DNA from: an uncultured Anaerococcus sp. | GTDB taxonomy: Bacteria > Bacillota > Clostridia > Tissierellales > Peptoniphilaceae | Length of the DNA stretch: 59,963 nucleotides | Assembly: GCF_943908415.1 (NCBI RefSeq) | Contig: NZ_CALTSY010000011.1 | Location: 1 to 59,963 of the forward strand | Direction of reading: 5' to 3' | Part shown: positions 52,721 through 59,963 of the stretch, in pieces | Layout: each line of letters begins with the position of its first letter | Numbering within the stretch: position 1 is the first letter of the stretch | Made by a program: the position numbers and the translations under genes | Notes under the pieces: model-generated | Told to the model about the DNA's origin: nothing | The model's database searches: none | The model's input: the letters and a program-made list of their open reading frames with translations, nothing else

Positions 52721-53633
52721 TGTTACCCCTTTCTATGTTTTTATTTATAATTTCATTTGCAAGGGCTATATATGCAACAGATCCTTTGGAATCAGCTTCG
52801 TATTCTATGTTAGATAATCCATGACTTGGAGCTTCTGCTAAGTGCGAATCTCTAGGAATCATAACTTTAAATACTTGTGTTTTAAAGTAGGACTTAACCT
52901 CTTCCACTACTTCATAAGAAAGCATTGCTCTTTTATCAAACATAGATAATAGTACACCTTCAATTTCTAAGTTTTTATTAAGTTGTTTTCTTACCATATT
53001 GTATGTATTCATAAGCTCACTAACACCCTCTAGAGCATAGTACTCAGTTTGAATAGGTATAATGATTGATGAGCTTGATACCAATGCATTTATAGATAAT
53101 AGACCCAAAGAAGGCGGGCAATCTATAAGTATATAATCGTAATCATCCTTTCCTATATTAGCTATTATATTTTTAAGTTGCTGTGTTCTTTCTAAGGCAT
53201 CTAGTTCTACTAATTCTACTTCTAAACCTGACAAGGCAGATTCTGATGCTATAATATCTACTCCTGATTTTGTATGGTTAATATAGTTCTCTATACCTAT
53301 ATCAAATTCATTTTTATCATCCTTAACTTCAACAACTTCTTTATTAAAATTATCATCAATTTCTTCAGTATTTGTTTTTACTTCATCTTCTTCTATAGGC
53401 TCATTTACCAGCTCTACACTTTCACTGTCTTGATCACCAGCATAGAACAATTCATATATAGAATTATCTATATTGTATTTATCTATTCCTAGTCCTGTAG
53501 TTGTATTTGCTTGTGGATCAATGTCAATTACCAAGACTTTCTGATTTAATCTTTTAAGGGCAACAGCAAGGTTTACAACTGTAGTTGTTTTCCCTACACC
53601 TCCTTTTTGATTAAATACCGATATTACTCTCAT
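52713..53633 (-). CDS. parA: Chromosome partitioning ATPase ParA (Soj), with acidic insertion
   Basis: A 306-residue deviant-Walker ATPase: KGGVGKTT (9-16), DIDPQANTTTG (about 38-48) and DCPPSLGLL. Soj-type proteins are near 255 residues. The excess is an Asp/Glu-rich insertion of about 45-50 residues (about 64-112), between the YELF and SGVDIIAS segments. The start is taken at ATG 53633 with AGAGG 5 nt upstream. It overlaps the end of cinA and is followed by parB. Confidence 0.95.
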   Translation of the reverse strand: MRVISVFNQKGGVGKTTTVVNLAVALKRLNQKVLVIDIDPQANTTTGLGIDKYNIDNSIYELFYAGDQDSESVELVNEPIEEDEVKTNTEEIDDNFNKEVVEVKDDKNEFDIGIENYINHTKSGVDIIASESALSGLEVELVELDALERTQQLKNIIANIGKDDYDYILIDCPPSLGLLSINALVSSSSIIIPIQTEYYALEGVSELMNTYNMVRKQLNKNLEIEGVLLSMFDKRAMLSYEVVEEVKSYFKTQVFKVMIPRDSHLAEAPSHGLSNIEYEADSKGSVAYIALANEIINKNIERGNNG

Positions 53634-54831
53634 ATTCACCTCTCATAATTAATATAGCCATGTCGATTATTGCATTCTTAGCACGGAGTCTCACTCTATT
53701 TCTATCACCATTCAATTTAAGATATTTTATAAATTTAGTACCTTTATACATTATACCTATATAAAGCTCTCCCTTATGGGCATAGCCTGTAGTAGCTAAA
53801 GATAAGTCAGCAGATGTCTGTTTGTATAAACCATCTAGCATTTCTGATAGAACTTCTTTACTTACTACAGTATACTCTTTTATTGTTTCATGTGAAACAT
53901 TTAATATCTTGTGTTTGGCTTCGTTAGAATAAGTTACATAGGCTTCTTTAATTACATCTGACGCACCTGGAATATCTATTATTGAACTAGCAATCAAACC
54001 ACCAGTAATGGATTCTGCTGTAGAAACATATTCTTCTCTTTCTCTTAAAAGATTAATCAAGGCCTCTTCCTTACTTATATCCTCTGTGGTAATTACATAT
54101 GATCCTAACTTCTCTTTTATTAGATCAAGTCCATATCTTAGTTCTTTATCAGCTTCTTGTTCACTGTTAGCTTTTGAAGTCACTCTTAAGATAGGACCCT
54201 CATCGGTTATATATGGACTTATTGTAGGATGATCACGGTTTAAGTCTATTTTTTGTGCCATTTCCCATTCACCGAGCATACCAATCTTTGCTATAGAAGA
54301 CTTTATAATCGCTTGTCTATCCAAATATTTAATGACCTCATTATTAAACATAGTTTTCATCTCATTTGGAGGACCAGGCATTAATATATACTTAGTCCCC
54401 TTAGCTGATGTTAATATACATCCTGGTGCTGTTCCTATAGGGTTATCTAAAATAATAGCAGATTTAGGAAATTTAGCTTGCTTAATATTAGATTTTGCAA
54501 TTTTTTCATCACCATTAAAAAATTTAATAAGCATCTTATATGAATTATCATCAACCATAACTTCATCTTCTAATCCACAAAGCCTAATAGCTACTTCTTT
54601 TGTAATATCATCTGATGTAGGACCTAATCCTCCACTTGTAATTACATAATCTACTTTGCCGTCACACTGTTTAAAAGCTTCGTAAAGTCTGTCCTCATTG
54701 TCTCCTATAGTTTCCATTTTATAAAGATCAATTCCAAGTTCCATAAGTCTCTGTGCTATAAATTGAGAATTGCTATCGACTATATTTCCTAATAAAATTT
54801 CGGTTCCAATTGAAAAAATTTGTGCTTTCAT
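53611..54831 (-). CDS. cinA: CinA family protein
   Basis: A 406-residue CinA with an N-terminal MoaB/MoeA-like domain (1-about 170; GTEILLGNIVDSNS, TSGGLGPTSDDITKE). The C-terminal CinA domain (about 255-400; VSTAESITGGLIASSI) is the nicotinamide-mononucleotide amidase module of the family. It probably recycles pyridine nucleotides. Competence was the historical context. A parS copy lies inside it. It overlaps parA by about 20 bp. Confidence 0.93.
   Translation of the reverse strand: MKAQIFSIGTEILLGNIVDSNSQFIAQRLMELGIDLYKMETIGDNEDRLYEAFKQCDGKVDYVITSGGLGPTSDDITKEVAIRLCGLEDEVMVDDNSYKMLIKFFNGDEKIAKSNIKQAKFPKSAIILDNPIGTAPGCILTSAKGTKYILMPGPPNEMKTMFNNEVIKYLDRQAIIKSSIAKIGMLGEWEMAQKIDLNRDHPTISPYITDEGPILRVTSKANSEQEADKELRYGLDLIKEKLGSYVITTEDISKEEALINLLREREEYVSTAESITGGLIASSIIDIPGASDVIKEAYVTYSNEAKHKILNVSHETIKEYTVVSKEVLSEMLDGLYKQTSADLSLATTGYAHKGELYIGIMYKGTKFIKYLKLNGDRNRVRLRAKNAIIDMAILIMRGEYESNIGI
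53884..53899. promoter_or_regulatory. parS site (ParB binding), CA/TG-centre variant
   Basis: TGTTTCATGTGAAACA on the plus strand, one mismatch from consensus at the centre. Inside cinA, read as VSHET. Confidence 0.85.
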
Positions 54832-54923
54832 AATAACTCCATTTCTTAATTTAGTATAACATAATTTAAAGTTATTGATAACAATCTACTTTAAATTTTA
54901 AAAAAGCACCATGAATTCTAAAC

Positions 54924-54978
54924 AAAAAGGGCCTGTTGCAAAATAGATAAATATCTATTGATTTGCAACAGACCCTTT
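54924..54978 (-). terminator. Terminator of the CPBP protease gene
   Basis: Minus strand: AAAGGGTCTGTTGCAAAT...TTTTGCAACAGGCCCTTT, followed by TTGTTT. A related TGTTGCARAATAGRTAAAT arm occurs at 59914-59932. Confidence 0.8.
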
Positions 54979-55016
54979 AAAATTATATTATAAATCATTG
55001 TTTATAAATATATCTT

Positions 55017-55814
55017 TTAATCAAAAGAATTTTCTTGATAAAACAGCTTTCCTTTCTTAATAATATTATATAGTATATAGGCACCTATAAAAAAACCAGC
55101 TATAAGGATTACACCAATTATAGGAGCATACTGAGGTATAAAAGTACTTAATATAGCTATAAAGTTATTACTAGCATGTACCAATATAGAGTCAGTGATG
55201 TTTCTTCTGTAATAATATACTGTTGAAAGTACCATAGCTAAAAAGAATGTGTTTACACCCTGTAATAAATTCATATGATATAGACCAAACAATAGTCCAT
55301 TGAGTAGTATAGAAGCTCCAAAAGAAAATATTTTTTTAGTTTCTGTAAATACATATCCCCTGAAAAGTAGCTCTTCTACAATAGGTGCTATTACTACTAT
55401 TAATATAGTTTGAATTATAATAGCTATTGTATCTGTGGCACTAAAAGCATTTGTAACCAAATCAATACTTTGATTAATTAATTCATTTTCTCCAAACACT
55501 TGCATTAATAGTGATATGATTATATTGCCAAATCCAGCAGCTCCCATTCCTATAAATATCATTTTCCAGGAATCTGACAAAAATCCTTGATTTTTTATAT
55601 AGCTTTCATCACTATCCCTATTTTTTCTTTTGATTATTATATATGCACATAAACCATATATGGCTTGAGATATTAATATTATATATAAATTGGAATTAGG
55701 ACTATTAGGATCTATACCTAATTTATTAATTAAAAACCCAGATAAGAAAGTCACTATAATAATTCCTATCAAAACTCCAATGATTTTTAAGAATTCTTTT
55801 GTTTTATTCATCAT
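55017..55814 (-). CDS. CPBP family intramembrane metalloprotease
   Basis: A 265-residue membrane protein with about eight helices. The CPBP motifs are EELLFRGYVF (about 143-152) with the paired Glu and Arg, the first His in LFGLYHMN, and the last in ILVHASNN. It probably cleaves or modifies membrane or prenylated-type substrates; the target is unknown. It sits between cinA and rsmG in an otherwise standard origin block, with its own terminator. GGGAG precedes the ATG. Confidence 0.87.
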   Translation of the reverse strand: MMNKTKEFLKIIGVLIGIIIVTFLSGFLINKLGIDPNSPNSNLYIILISQAIYGLCAYIIIKRKNRDSDESYIKNQGFLSDSWKMIFIGMGAAGFGNIIISLLMQVFGENELINQSIDLVTNAFSATDTIAIIIQTILIVVIAPIVEELLFRGYVFTETKKIFSFGASILLNGLLFGLYHMNLLQGVNTFFLAMVLSTVYYYRRNITDSILVHASNNFIAILSTFIPQYAPIIGVILIAGFFIGAYILYNIIKKGKLFYQENSFD

Positions 55815-55875
55815 ATGCTCCCTATAGCTTATTAGTATAATCTTATTTTCAGAGATCTTCTATTAATATTTAAAT

Positions 55876-55891
55876 TGTTTCACATGAAACA
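55876..55891. promoter_or_regulatory. parS site (ParB binding), intergenic
   Basis: TGTTTCACATGAAACA, one mismatch from consensus at the centre, between the CPBP gene and rsmG. It is the only copy here outside a gene. Confidence 0.87.
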
Positions 55892-55918
55892 GTTACATAA
55901 TTTTTATTAAAATCATAT

Positions 55919-56557
55919 TTAAAGAGGATTTTTTTTAGGAAGATTTTTGCCTCTTGGATATTTAGATTTTGTCATATGGACTTTTTTAACTATTATATTA
56001 ACTCTTTCATTTCCATCAAGAGTAAATCTTTCAAGCTTTATAACTTCTCCACCTAAAATTTTAAGGGCTTTTTGTGCTTCCTCTAACTCCTCATCTGCCT
56101 TAGGGCCTTTCATTGCAATAAATATACCTCCTACTTTTAGGAAGGGTATGCATAACTCTGATAGTGTTGACATATTTGCCACAGCTCTTGATACAACTAC
56201 ATCAAATTTTTCTCGATTCTCTTTTGCATAATCTTCAGCCCTAGTATGGATTGCCCTGGTATTTTCCAAAGTAAGTTTATCTATGACTTCATTCATAAAT
56301 GTAACTTTCTTGTTTACGCTGTCTATAAGTGTAAGATCAAAATCCTTTTCTATTCTAAGAGGTATACCAGGAAAACCTGCACCAGAACCAATATCTAGAA
56401 CCCTATCACCCTGGCTAATATAATCCAGAACTGAAAGAGAGTCTTCAAAGTGTTTTACTTGTATTTCATCCGGATCTGTTATAGTAGTCAGATTAGTATG
56501 GCTATTTACCTCTAAAAGATAGTCTTTGTAGACTTCATACATATTATCTTTTTTCAC
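55919..56557 (-). CDS. rsmG: 16S rRNA (guanine-N7) methyltransferase RsmG
   Basis: A 212-residue SAM-dependent methyltransferase that modifies G527 of 16S rRNA. The SAM loop is VLDIGSGAGFPGIPL (about 48-62), followed by VSRAVANM and a basic C terminus (KSKYPRGKNLPKK). The start may be the GTG at 56557, overlapping mnmG, or the ATG at 56542; neither has an ideally spaced site. Context (mnmE-mnmG-rsmG) is canonical. Confidence 0.94.
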   Translation of the reverse strand: MKKDNMYEVYKDYLLEVNSHTNLTTITDPDEIQVKHFEDSLSVLDYISQGDRVLDIGSGAGFPGIPLRIEKDFDLTLIDSVNKKVTFMNEVIDKLTLENTRAIHTRAEDYAKENREKFDVVVSRAVANMSTLSELCIPFLKVGGIFIAMKGPKADEELEEAQKALKILGGEVIKLERFTLDGNERVNIIVKKVHMTKSKYPRGKNLPKKNPL

Positions 56558-58451
56558 TTACTTCTCCAGTCTTCAGTTTTATTAAAAGTACGTTTATATC
56601 AGCAGGACTTACACCAGATATTCTACTAGCCTGACCAACCGAACTTGGTTTTATTTCATTTAACTTAGTGGCTGCTTCTTTCTTAAGCCCATCTATTGAA
56701 GTATAATCAAAGTCTATTGGAAGACTTTTTTCTTCTAGTTTCTTAAACTTATCTATATCCGCCATCTGTTTAGCAATGTAACCTTCATACTTAATTTCAG
56801 TTTGTACTTGTATTTGTTGAAACTTTGGTAAATCAGATCTTTCTGTGTCAAATACTTCTACACTAAAGTAATCCAGTTCTGGTCTTTTTAATAAATCATA
56901 AAGTGATACACCTGTTACAAGTGGATTCGATCCAAGTTCTTCTAATGCTTTATTCGTAGCTTTAGTTGGTGTCAACATTATCTTTTTAAGACGCTCTTTT
57001 TCATTATTAATAGCTTCATACTTATCTAACATTTTTTGATAGCGTTCATGGCTTGCAAGTCCTATATCGTAGGCTTTTGATGTAAGTCTTTGATCTGCAT
57101 TATCCTGACGCATAGTTAACCTATATTCACAACGGCTTGTCATCATACGGTAAGGCTCATTTGTCCCCTTAGTTACAAGATCATCAATCAAAACTCCTAT
57201 ATAAGCATCTGATCTATCTAATATAAATGGATCCTCTCCTTTTATTTTAAGGGCTGCATTGATACCTGCAATCAGACCTTGGCCTGCAGCTTCTTCATAA
57301 CCACTAGATCCATTGATTTGGCCGGCAAAATATAAGCCAGAATATTCCTTAGACTCCAAGGTTAAATTAAGTTCTCTTGTATCAATCATATCGTATTCTA
57401 TAGCATATGCTGGGCGCATAATCTTGGCTTTTTCAAGACCAAGAATAGTCTTGTAGAAATCCATTTGAACTTCTTGAGGCATGGATGAAGATACCCCTTG
57501 CACATAAATCTCATCAGTTGATAAAGATTCTGGTTCAAGGAAAACTTGATGGATATCACGGTCTGGAAATCTTATCATCTTATCTTCTATAGATGGGCAA
57601 TAACGTGGACCTACACCCTTAACATTGCCACCATAAATTGGTGAACGATCAATATTGTCCATTATAATTTGCTTTGTTTCAGGGCTTGTATAAGTTAAAT
57701 AACAATCATATTGCTTATGGTCTGAGAAGTCTTCACCTTCATTTTCAAAAGAAAAAGGAATTACTTCTCTATCACCAGCTTGTACTTCTGTTTTAGAAAA
57801 GTCAATTGTCTTCCTATCTATCCTAGCAGGTGTGCCTGTCTTAAATCGACGCAATAAGAATCCCATTTCTTCCAAACAATCTGAAAGATATGTCGCTGCT
57901 GATAGGCCATGAGGACCAGAAATTTTCTCAAAATCTCCCATCAATATTTTTCCATTTAGATAAGTTCCTGTACAAATAATAAGGGCCTTGCATGGAAATA
58001 TAGCTCCTTCTATTGTTTCACATGAAACAATATTCCCATCTTCATAATTTATCTTATCTACTTCCTGTTCAAAAACATCTATATTTGGCTCATTTTCCAA
58101 TACCTTTTTCATCTCTTCGTGATATTTTCTCTTATCAGCTTGTACTCTTAGAGAATGTACAGCAGGTCCCTTTGATGTATTAAGCATTCTAGATTGAATA
58201 AAAGTCTTATCTATAACCTTAGCCATTTCTCCACCCATAGCATCTAACTCTCTAACCAAGTGTCCCTTGCCAGTTCCACCTATATTAGGATTGCATGGCA
58301 TATCAGCTATGGATTCTAAACTTGTTGTAAGGATCAATGTTTTCATACCAAGCCTTGCTGAAGCTAATCCTGCTTCACAGCCAGCATGTCCTGCTCCTAC
58401 TACAACAACATCGTATTCATCTTGTATATATTTATCTTTACTTTCCAACAC
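56544..58451 (-). CDS. mnmG: tRNA uridine-5-carboxymethylaminomethyl modification enzyme MnmG
   Basis: A 635-residue FAD enzyme that, with MnmE, modifies the wobble uridine of several tRNAs. The FAD loop is VVVGAGHAGCEAGLAS (15-30), followed by MPCNPNIGGTGKGHLVRE and the C-terminal helical domain (about 550-625). The start is GTG at 58451 with AAGGAG 4-5 nt upstream, overlapping mnmE's end by 14 bp. A parS site lies inside, read as VSCET. Confidence 0.97.
   Translation of the reverse strand: MLESKDKYIQDEYDVVVVGAGHAGCEAGLASARLGMKTLILTTSLESIADMPCNPNIGGTGKGHLVRELDAMGGEMAKVIDKTFIQSRMLNTSKGPAVHSLRVQADKRKYHEEMKKVLENEPNIDVFEQEVDKINYEDGNIVSCETIEGAIFPCKALIICTGTYLNGKILMGDFEKISGPHGLSAATYLSDCLEEMGFLLRRFKTGTPARIDRKTIDFSKTEVQAGDREVIPFSFENEGEDFSDHKQYDCYLTYTSPETKQIIMDNIDRSPIYGGNVKGVGPRYCPSIEDKMIRFPDRDIHQVFLEPESLSTDEIYVQGVSSSMPQEVQMDFYKTILGLEKAKIMRPAYAIEYDMIDTRELNLTLESKEYSGLYFAGQINGSSGYEEAAGQGLIAGINAALKIKGEDPFILDRSDAYIGVLIDDLVTKGTNEPYRMMTSRCEYRLTMRQDNADQRLTSKAYDIGLASHERYQKMLDKYEAINNEKERLKKIMLTPTKATNKALEELGSNPLVTGVSLYDLLKRPELDYFSVEVFDTERSDLPKFQQIQVQTEIKYEGYIAKQMADIDKFKKLEEKSLPIDFDYTSIDGLKKEAATKLNEIKPSSVGQASRISGVSPADINVLLIKLKTGEVSEKR
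58014..58029. promoter_or_regulatory. parS site (ParB binding), CA/TG-centre variant
   Basis: TGTTTCACATGAAACA, one mismatch from consensus at the centre, inside mnmG. Confidence 0.86.
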
Positions 58452-59802
58452 AAAACTCCTTAAAGACCTTATCCATTATTTCATCTGAAACTGATTCACC
58501 TATAATAAGGCCCAAATCATCATAGGCACCTCTAAGATCAACTTCGACTGCATCAAGTGGAATCCCCATTTTTATATCCTTTAAAGAAGAGGATAACTTA
58601 TCACTAGAAGACTTAAGCAACCTCTCGTGACGAGTATTTGTAATCAAAATAGACTCACGATTAATCTCACTTGTATCAAAAATTTCAGTTATGGTTTCTT
58701 CAAGCTTATCTATGCCGATATTTTCAGTCATAGATGTCTCTATAATGGGCAAGTCTACATCAAATATAGACATATCAAATTTGGAATCAAGATCCATCTT
58801 ATTTAAAATTATGATAGCATTTTTATCTTCTATTAGATCCAGTATCTTCTTATCTTCGTTATCAAAATCTCTAGAAGTATCAAATAAGGCTATTATCAAG
58901 TCACTAGTCTTAGAAAGTTCTATGGACTTATCCACTCCAATTTTTTCCACTACATCCTCAGTATCTCTTATGCCCGCTGTATCATTTATTTTTAAGGTAA
59001 AGGATCCTAGATTTATATATTCACTTATAAGGTCACGAGTAGTACCAGGTATATCTGTAACTATGGCTCTATTTTCCTTTAATAATGCATTTAAAAGAGA
59101 CGATTTACCAACATTAGGCTTTCCAATTATAGTTGTATTAATACCATCCTTTATGATTTTTCCCTTATTCGAAGTATTTACTAGCTTATCAATCCTAGTA
59201 TTGGCCTCTTCCATATAAGAAATTATTTCATCTGGGGATAGGTCTTCTCCATCTTCTGTAAAGTTTATTGAGTATTCGAGCCTTGATAAGGCTTCTAATA
59301 GCGACTTGCGAATCAGTCCTATCTCATTTCTTAAAGAACCATTTAGCTGGTTGATACCTTGGGCTTGGGATAAGTCATTGGTAGAATTTATAATATCAAG
59401 GACAGCCTCAGCTTGAGATAGGTCTATACGACCATTAAGAAAGGCGCGTTTAGTAAACTCTCCAGGCTCAGCAAGTGTAGCTCCCTTATCTAGTACTAGA
59501 TTCAATATTTTTTTAACAGATATAAAAGATCCATGGCAATTTATCTCACAAATATCTTCTCTAGTATAGGTAGAAGGACCTGACATAAAGTTAACCATGA
59601 CTTCATCTATAATCTCACCATCATCCACTATATTTCCATAGCGCATTCTTCTATTATCTTTTTTGATATCTATAGGCCCACCCTGGATAGGACTAAAGAT
59701 TTCATCAATTATTTGCTTGCAATTTTCCCCACTCATCCTAACAATGGATATACCACCAGTACCTTGTGGAGTAGAAATAGCTGCAATAGTAGCTTCACTC
59801 AT
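58438..59802 (-). CDS. mnmE: tRNA modification GTPase MnmE
   Basis: A 454-residue GTPase partner of MnmG. It has the N-terminal folate-binding domain (1-120, IAAISTPQGTGGISIVR) and helical domain. The inserted G domain carries GKPNVGKS, TDIPGTTRD, DTAGIRDT and NKMD, and the protein ends in FCVGK (usually C-[IV]-GK). The Cys is catalytic. The start is ATG 59802 with AAAGGA upstream; an in-frame start 11 codons earlier is inside a leader hairpin. It opens the mnmE-mnmG-rsmG operon. Confidence 0.97.
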   Translation of the reverse strand: MSEATIAAISTPQGTGGISIVRMSGENCKQIIDEIFSPIQGGPIDIKKDNRRMRYGNIVDDGEIIDEVMVNFMSGPSTYTREDICEINCHGSFISVKKILNLVLDKGATLAEPGEFTKRAFLNGRIDLSQAEAVLDIINSTNDLSQAQGINQLNGSLRNEIGLIRKSLLEALSRLEYSINFTEDGEDLSPDEIISYMEEANTRIDKLVNTSNKGKIIKDGINTTIIGKPNVGKSSLLNALLKENRAIVTDIPGTTRDLISEYINLGSFTLKINDTAGIRDTEDVVEKIGVDKSIELSKTSDLIIALFDTSRDFDNEDKKILDLIEDKNAIIILNKMDLDSKFDMSIFDVDLPIIETSMTENIGIDKLEETITEIFDTSEINRESILITNTRHERLLKSSSDKLSSSLKDIKMGIPLDAVEVDLRGAYDDLGLIIGESVSDEIMDKVFKEFCVGK

Positions 59803-59864
59803 ATATTTTCCTTTCATAGTACGATTAATATCCACTACTTTGACTAGTGGTTTGTAACATAAAG

Positions 59865-59892
59865 ATTATAGTGGAAAATCACTAAAAGTCAA
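59865..59892 (-). promoter_or_regulatory. Promoter of mnmE operon
   Basis: Minus strand: TTGACT (59887-59892), 16-bp spacer, TATAAT (59865-59870). The leader holds a small hairpin, CCACTA/TAGTGG (59832-59850). Confidence 0.75.
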
Positions 59893-59908
59893 CATTTATG
59901 TAAATAAT

Positions 59909-59955
59909 GGTGATGTTGCAGAATAGGTAAATCCATTCTGCTCATCACTTTTTTT
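59909..59955 (+). terminator. Hairpin with T run at the right edge
   Basis: GTGATGTTGCAGAAT pairs with ATTCTGCTCATCAC, then TTTTTTT on the plus strand. No plus-strand gene precedes it in the window. It may insulate the mnmE promoter from the neighbouring operon. Confidence 0.6.
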
Positions 59956-59963
59956 CTTGTATA

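Overview
The window is AT-rich bacterial DNA from a low-GC, Gram-positive-type anaerobe. Gene content suggests a fermentative Peptoniphilaceae-like Firmicute (Anaerococcus or a close relative). The signs are a rubrerythrin, a nine-gene V-type ATPase operon in the Enterococcus ntp order, a ferredoxin-type thioredoxin reductase homologue, a 2-hydroxyacid dehydrogenase, phosphotransacetylase, class I ribonucleotide reductase and a T-box leader on thrS. The genus is inference from gene content. No rRNA, tRNA, CRISPR array or intact mobile element was seen.

The right end (about 49.6-60 kb) is the classic origin-proximal block mnmE-mnmG-rsmG-(CPBP protease)-cinA-parA-parB, all on the minus strand, so oriC probably lies just beyond the right edge. 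Five ParB-type parS sites occur at 41.9, 51.6, 53.9, 55.9 and 58.0 kb. This explains the strong minus-strand bias, because minus would be the leading strand of a fork moving leftward.

Left to right: 0-6.7 kb holds rubrerythrin, a sugar nucleotidyltransferase/galE pair, pgi, an L-2-hydroxyisocaproate-type dehydrogenase and a dicarboxylate/amino-acid symporter. 6.8-12.3 kb holds uraA, a CPBP protease, two unassigned membrane proteins and a MATE exporter. 12.4-18.7 kb holds T-box-controlled thrS, an orphan mannose-family PTS IIA/IIB pair, a CoA-disulfide-reductase-like flavoprotein and a thiolase. 18.8-19.3 kb is a decayed, internally deleted oligopeptide ABC transporter locus. 19.5-22.6 kb holds a CNNM/CorC-type protein and an NhaC antiporter.

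22.8-31.3 kb is the V-ATPase operon. Its K subunit keeps the residues that bind Na+ in the Enterococcus hirae rotor, so with NhaC and the DUF1538 transporter (48-49.5 kb) the region looks like a sodium-cycle toolkit. 31.5-41.6 kb has nrdB and nrdA separated by a self-regulated MMPL exporter / secreted heptad-repeat protein / TetR module and an XRE regulator. nrdA carries two NrdR-type boxes. 41.8-49.5 kb holds an RDD protein, sppA, ftsH with a MarR regulator, a thioredoxin/thioredoxin-reductase-like pair, and a DUF1538/PII-like pair that seems to start at an AUA codon.

The least ordinary items are the parS cluster embedded in coding sequence, the ParA acidic insertion, the DUF1538/PII unit with its hairpin leader and AUA start, the pyridine-nucleotide-motif-less reductase paired with thioredoxin, the rhodanese domain without its cysteine, and the twin TetR operators. 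None is proof of a wholly new system.
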